Assembly: GCA_012798865.1 (NCBI GenBank)
Contig: JAAZMK010000116.1
Span: forward strand, 1 to 6,754
Origin: Clostridiaceae bacterium
Lineage (GTDB): Bacteria > Bacillota > Clostridia > Saccharofermentanales > DTU023
Direction: 5' to 3'
Length of the DNA stretch: 6,754 bases
A program made the position numbers and the translations under genes. Under the pieces are notes generated by a model, which ran no database searches, had not been told where the DNA came from, and was given only the letters and a program-made list of their open reading frames with translations. Positions 4,891 through 6,754 of this stretch are shown piece after piece (positions within the stretch are counted from its first letter, which is position 1; every line of letters begins with the position of its first letter).

Positions 4891-6754
4891 GACTGACTGT
4901 TGTAGGCGCGGGACTTGCCGGATCAGAGGCTGCGTTGACTGCCGCATCGTTTGGCGCCGACGTTACGCTGATTGACAGTAAACCGGGCGTGCGATCACCA
5001 GCGCATATGTCTGATTTTTTTGCCGAGCTTGTTTGCAGCAATTCACTTAAATCAGATCGCATCGATACGGCTCAAGGACTTTTAAAAAAAGAACTGCGCG
5101 CTATGGGCTCGCATCTTCTCGCGATCGCCGATAAGACTTCCGTACCTGCGGGCGGCGCTCTTGCTGTCGACCGCGACAAGTTCTCGCGACAGGTTACGGA
5201 CGCCATCGTCCGGCATCCGAACATCCTGATTGTTGAGAAGACCGTTCGCCACCTTGACGATGTCATGGATGGCGATGTCGTTATTATATCGACCGGACCG
5301 CTTACATCTGGGTCGCTCTATGAATCCATCGAACAGATGACCGGTGTCGGCGGAATGCATTTTTACGATGCAGTCGCGCCCATCGTCGATGCATCCACAC
5401 TCGATTTGAAACATACTTTCGTCGCGTCGCGATATGGAAAGGGCGGAGACGATTATATTAACTGCCCGATGAATGAAGACGAATATTCGGCATTTCGCGA
5501 AGCGTTGGCAGAAGCCGAGAGAGCGCCCGTTCGCGATTTCGACCGCATTTATTTTAAGGATTGCCAACCAGTTGAGGTGTTGGCGGAACGCGGCACGGAT
5601 ACACTTCGCTACGGACCTTTCCGTCCTGTCGGATTGATCGATCCGAGAACGGGTAAGAGACCTTACGCTTGTCTTCAACTTCGACGGGAGGACGAAAAGG
5701 GGACGATGGTATCGCTTGTAGGATGCCAGACTAGGTTGACGTTTTCCGAGCAACGACGTGTATTCGCCATGATTCCCGCGCTCAGAAATGTACAGATATT
5801 GCGCTACGGTGTCATGCATCGCAACTCGTTCTTAAACGGACCTTCCGTGCTTTCAAAGGGATTCCAGTCTCGCGAGAATCGACGGCTCTTTTTTGCCGGT
5901 CAGCTCTCCGGACTTGAAGGATACGTCGAGGCGATCGCTTCGGGACTAATGGCTGCCATCACCGCTCTTGGCGTGGCGAAATCGCTCTCATGTGAAGAGA
6001 TTGAGTCAATGATCCCCTCGGCGGAGACGATGATGGGAGCACTGGCGCACTGGGTGTCATCTTCGAACGAGGAAACTTTTCAACCTATGAACGCTAATTA
6101 CGGTCTCTTACCGTTAGCCGCGGAACTTGTACGCATCAAAAAAAAGGATCGTCCGCGCATTCGTGCGGAACGATCAGAACATGCGCTTAAAAAGACGATC
6201 TCCGCGATTGAATCGCTACTTGGTGAGTTACCGCGAAAGAGCGAAGAACGAGAAATCGCCCGCGATCTTCTGACTTCATCCTATGATTATTATCTTCCGC
6301 TGGAATTGATTGCCAATAGACCGACTAAAGTGCGCGATCAAAGCAGACTCCTCATCATGAGGAGCGGTAATCTCCTCGAACATCGTCTTTTCACCGATTT
6401 GCCTTCTTATCTGTCATCGGGCGATTGTCTTGTTCTCAACGACACACGCGTAATACCCGCGCGAATTTATGGACGTCGTGATTCGACAGGCGCAAAACTT
6501 GAATTTCTGCTCTTGCGCAATATAGAAGGGAATACATGGCGCACAATTGTCAAACCGGCGCGGCGAGCACAGAAGGGGGATCGCATCATTTTTTCCGAGG
6601 ATGGTGCAGAATGTGTCATTCTAGATGTTGAGCCGGACGGCGCACGCATTGTCGAGTTTATTTATGAGGGAGATTTTTTTACTTGGCTCGAACGTATCGG
6701 AGAGATGCCTACTCCACCATACATAAAAGAAAAACTTGAAGAGCCCGAAAGATA
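4887..6754 (+). CDS. trmFO: TrmFO-QueA fusion protein (3' truncated by window edge); TrmFO half complete
   Basis: The frame is open for 622 codons from GTG 4887 and runs off the right edge. Residues 1 to about 445 are TrmFO, which uses 5,10-methylenetetrahydrofolate and FAD to make 5-methyluridine at tRNA position 54. Evidence: the FAD-binding GAGLAG (7-12), FAELVCSNSL with catalytic Cys50, PAGGALAVDR, FKDCQPVEV with Cys226 (the second catalytic cysteine, numbered as in the Bacillus enzyme), GTDTLRYGP, RYGVMHRNS, FFAGQLSGLEGYVEA and FQPMNANYGLLP (398-409). Residues 446-462 are a polar, helical-looking linker, and QueA follows from about 463. GTG is chosen because it puts the Rossmann strand at the N-terminus as in relatives. 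It overlaps the topA stop by 4 bp, has only a weak AAGG upstream, and so probably relies on translational coupling. The two enzymes are normally separate proteins of about 435-445 and 340-350 residues. The complete fusion should be near 800 residues. Confidence 0.92.
   Translation, partial: MRLTVVGAGLAGSEAALTAASFGADVTLIDSKPGVRSPAHMSDFFAELVCSNSLKSDRIDTAQGLLKKELRAMGSHLLAIADKTSVPAGGALAVDRDKFSRQVTDAIVRHPNILIVEKTVRHLDDVMDGDVVIISTGPLTSGSLYESIEQMTGVGGMHFYDAVAPIVDASTLDLKHTFVASRYGKGGDDYINCPMNEDEYSAFREALAEAERAPVRDFDRIYFKDCQPVEVLAERGTDTLRYGPFRPVGLIDPRTGKRPYACLQLRREDEKGTMVSLVGCQTRLTFSEQRRVFAMIPALRNVQILRYGVMHRNSFLNGPSVLSKGFQSRENRRLFFAGQLSGLEGYVEAIASGLMAAITALGVAKSLSCEEIESMIPSAETMMGALAHWVSSSNEETFQPMNANYGLLPLAAELVRIKKKDRPRIRAERSEHALKKTISAIESLLGELPRKSEEREIARDLLTSSYDYYLPLELIANRPTKVRDQSRLLIMRSGNLLEHRLFTDLPSYLSSGDCLVLNDTRVIPARIYGRRDSTGAKLEFLLLRNIEGNTWRTIVKPARRAQKGDRIIFSEDGAECVILDVEPDGARIVEFIYEGDFFTWLERIGEMPTPPYIKEKLEEPER
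6138..6190 (+). other. in-frame slippery A8 tract with adjacent hairpin and -1 frame stop (candidate frameshift site)
   Basis: Eight A's (6138-6145) followed by G give A AAA AAG at 6140-6146, with AAA and AAG as zero-frame codons (Lys419, Lys420), the same heptamer and phase as E. coli dnaX. A hairpin follows immediately: left arm GATCGTCCGCGC (6147-6158), loop ATTC (6159-6162), right arm 6163-6175. It has 12 pairs including one G-U, with A6169 bulged. The GC-rich upper six pairs begin 6 nt after the heptamer. In the -1 frame, 14 codons (GSSAHSCGTIRTCA) are read before TAA at 6188-6190. I see no convincing upstream Shine-Dalgarno stimulator of the dnaX type. On the minus strand the same element has the form of an intrinsic terminator, a stem followed by C and eight T's. 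The structure is read directly; its function is inference. Confidence 0.45.
6273..6754 (+). other. queA: QueA domain of the fusion (S-adenosylmethionine:tRNA ribosyltransferase-isomerase), N-terminal half
   Basis: QueA transfers and isomerises the ribosyl part of S-adenosylmethionine onto 7-aminomethyl-7-deazaguanine at position 34 of tRNAs, making epoxyqueuosine, the precursor of queuosine. Visible family motifs, numbered in the fusion, are SSYDYYLPLELIA (464-476, the usual N-terminus of QueA), the RLL segment, GDCLVLNDTRVIPARIYG with NDTRVIPAR at 518-526, TGAKLEFLLL, IVKPARRAQKGD, and MPTPPYI (607-613) followed by EEPER. The final two bases TA suit the tyrosine that usually follows. About 160 residues, a little under half of the family length, are inside the window. 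No ATG, GTG or TTG in this frame lies between 6090 and 6305, so separate initiation of an intact QueA would need the CTG at 6270. ATG 6357 and GTG 6333 would remove the conserved N-terminus. Confidence 0.93.

Noticed and set aside
4526..4975. 149-codon plus-strand frame bridging topA and trmFO
   Set aside because: It is an out-of-frame reading of the zinc-ribbon region and the TrmFO N-terminus; the Arg/Cys-rich product is an artefact of the frame.
5081..5091. Second slippery-looking heptamer (T TTA AAA) in trmFO
   Set aside because: It encodes the conserved LLKKEL segment, I see no adjacent hairpin, and a shift would truncate TrmFO uselessly early.
5082..5819. 245-codon minus-strand open frame
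   Set aside because: It lies fully antisense to the conserved TrmFO coding sequence, resembles no family I recognise, and has no promoter or ribosome binding site I can see; it is a shadow of the codon pattern.
2968..5938. Three copies of GCGATCGC (2968, 5121, 5931), resembling the cyanobacterial HIP1 octamer
   Set aside because: All three encode Ala-Ile-Ala in frame and fit the codon preference of the genes; the gene order does not suggest a cyanobacterium.
6333..6359. Separate QueA gene starting at GTG 6333 or ATG 6357
   Set aside because: Either start would remove the conserved YDYYLPLELIA N-terminus, which is present and in frame upstream.

Overview
The window holds a compact run of four co-directional plus-strand reading frames with almost no non-coding DNA. 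In order they are a 5'-truncated comM/yifB-type AAA+ gene (1-1457), dprA (1468-2601), topA (2701-4890) and one long frame (4887 to the right edge) that encodes TrmFO followed, without a stop, by QueA. The dprA-topA-trmFO order, the folate/FAD-dependent TrmFO, the GGAG-type ribosome binding site and the vegetative-type promoter before topA all point to a bacterium of the Bacillota. GC content looks close to half by eye. A Negativicutes-like or clostridial relative is plausible, but I cannot place it further.

Left half: comM and dprA are 10 bp apart and probably cotranscribed. Both act on incoming single-stranded DNA in natural transformation: DprA loads RecA, and ComM (characterised in Gram-negatives) extends the recombination joint. 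The 99-bp gap after dprA contains the only clear promoter, with TTGACA at 2642-2647 and a TATATAAT-type -10 region.

Right half: topA (DNA topoisomerase I with three C-terminal Cys4 zinc ribbons) and the next gene overlap by four bases (GTGA), implying an operon with translational coupling. The frame opened at GTG 4887 encodes a complete TrmFO (both catalytic cysteines present, Cys50 and Cys226), then a linker of about 17-20 residues, then the first ~160 residues of QueA. I checked every codon from 4887 to 6754 and found no stop. No usual start codon lies where QueA should begin. This is an apparent TrmFO-QueA fusion joining the T-loop U54 methyltransferase to the queuosine-pathway ribosyltransferase-isomerase.

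Just before the end of the TrmFO half there is a dnaX-like slippery heptamer (A AAA AAG, in frame, 6140-6146). It is followed at once by a 12-bp hairpin and by a -1 frame stop at 6188-6190. A -1 shift there would release a TrmFO-only protein of 434 residues. The fusion and its possible frameshift switch are the most interesting content of the window. I see no tRNA, rRNA, CRISPR array, mobile element or phage gene.
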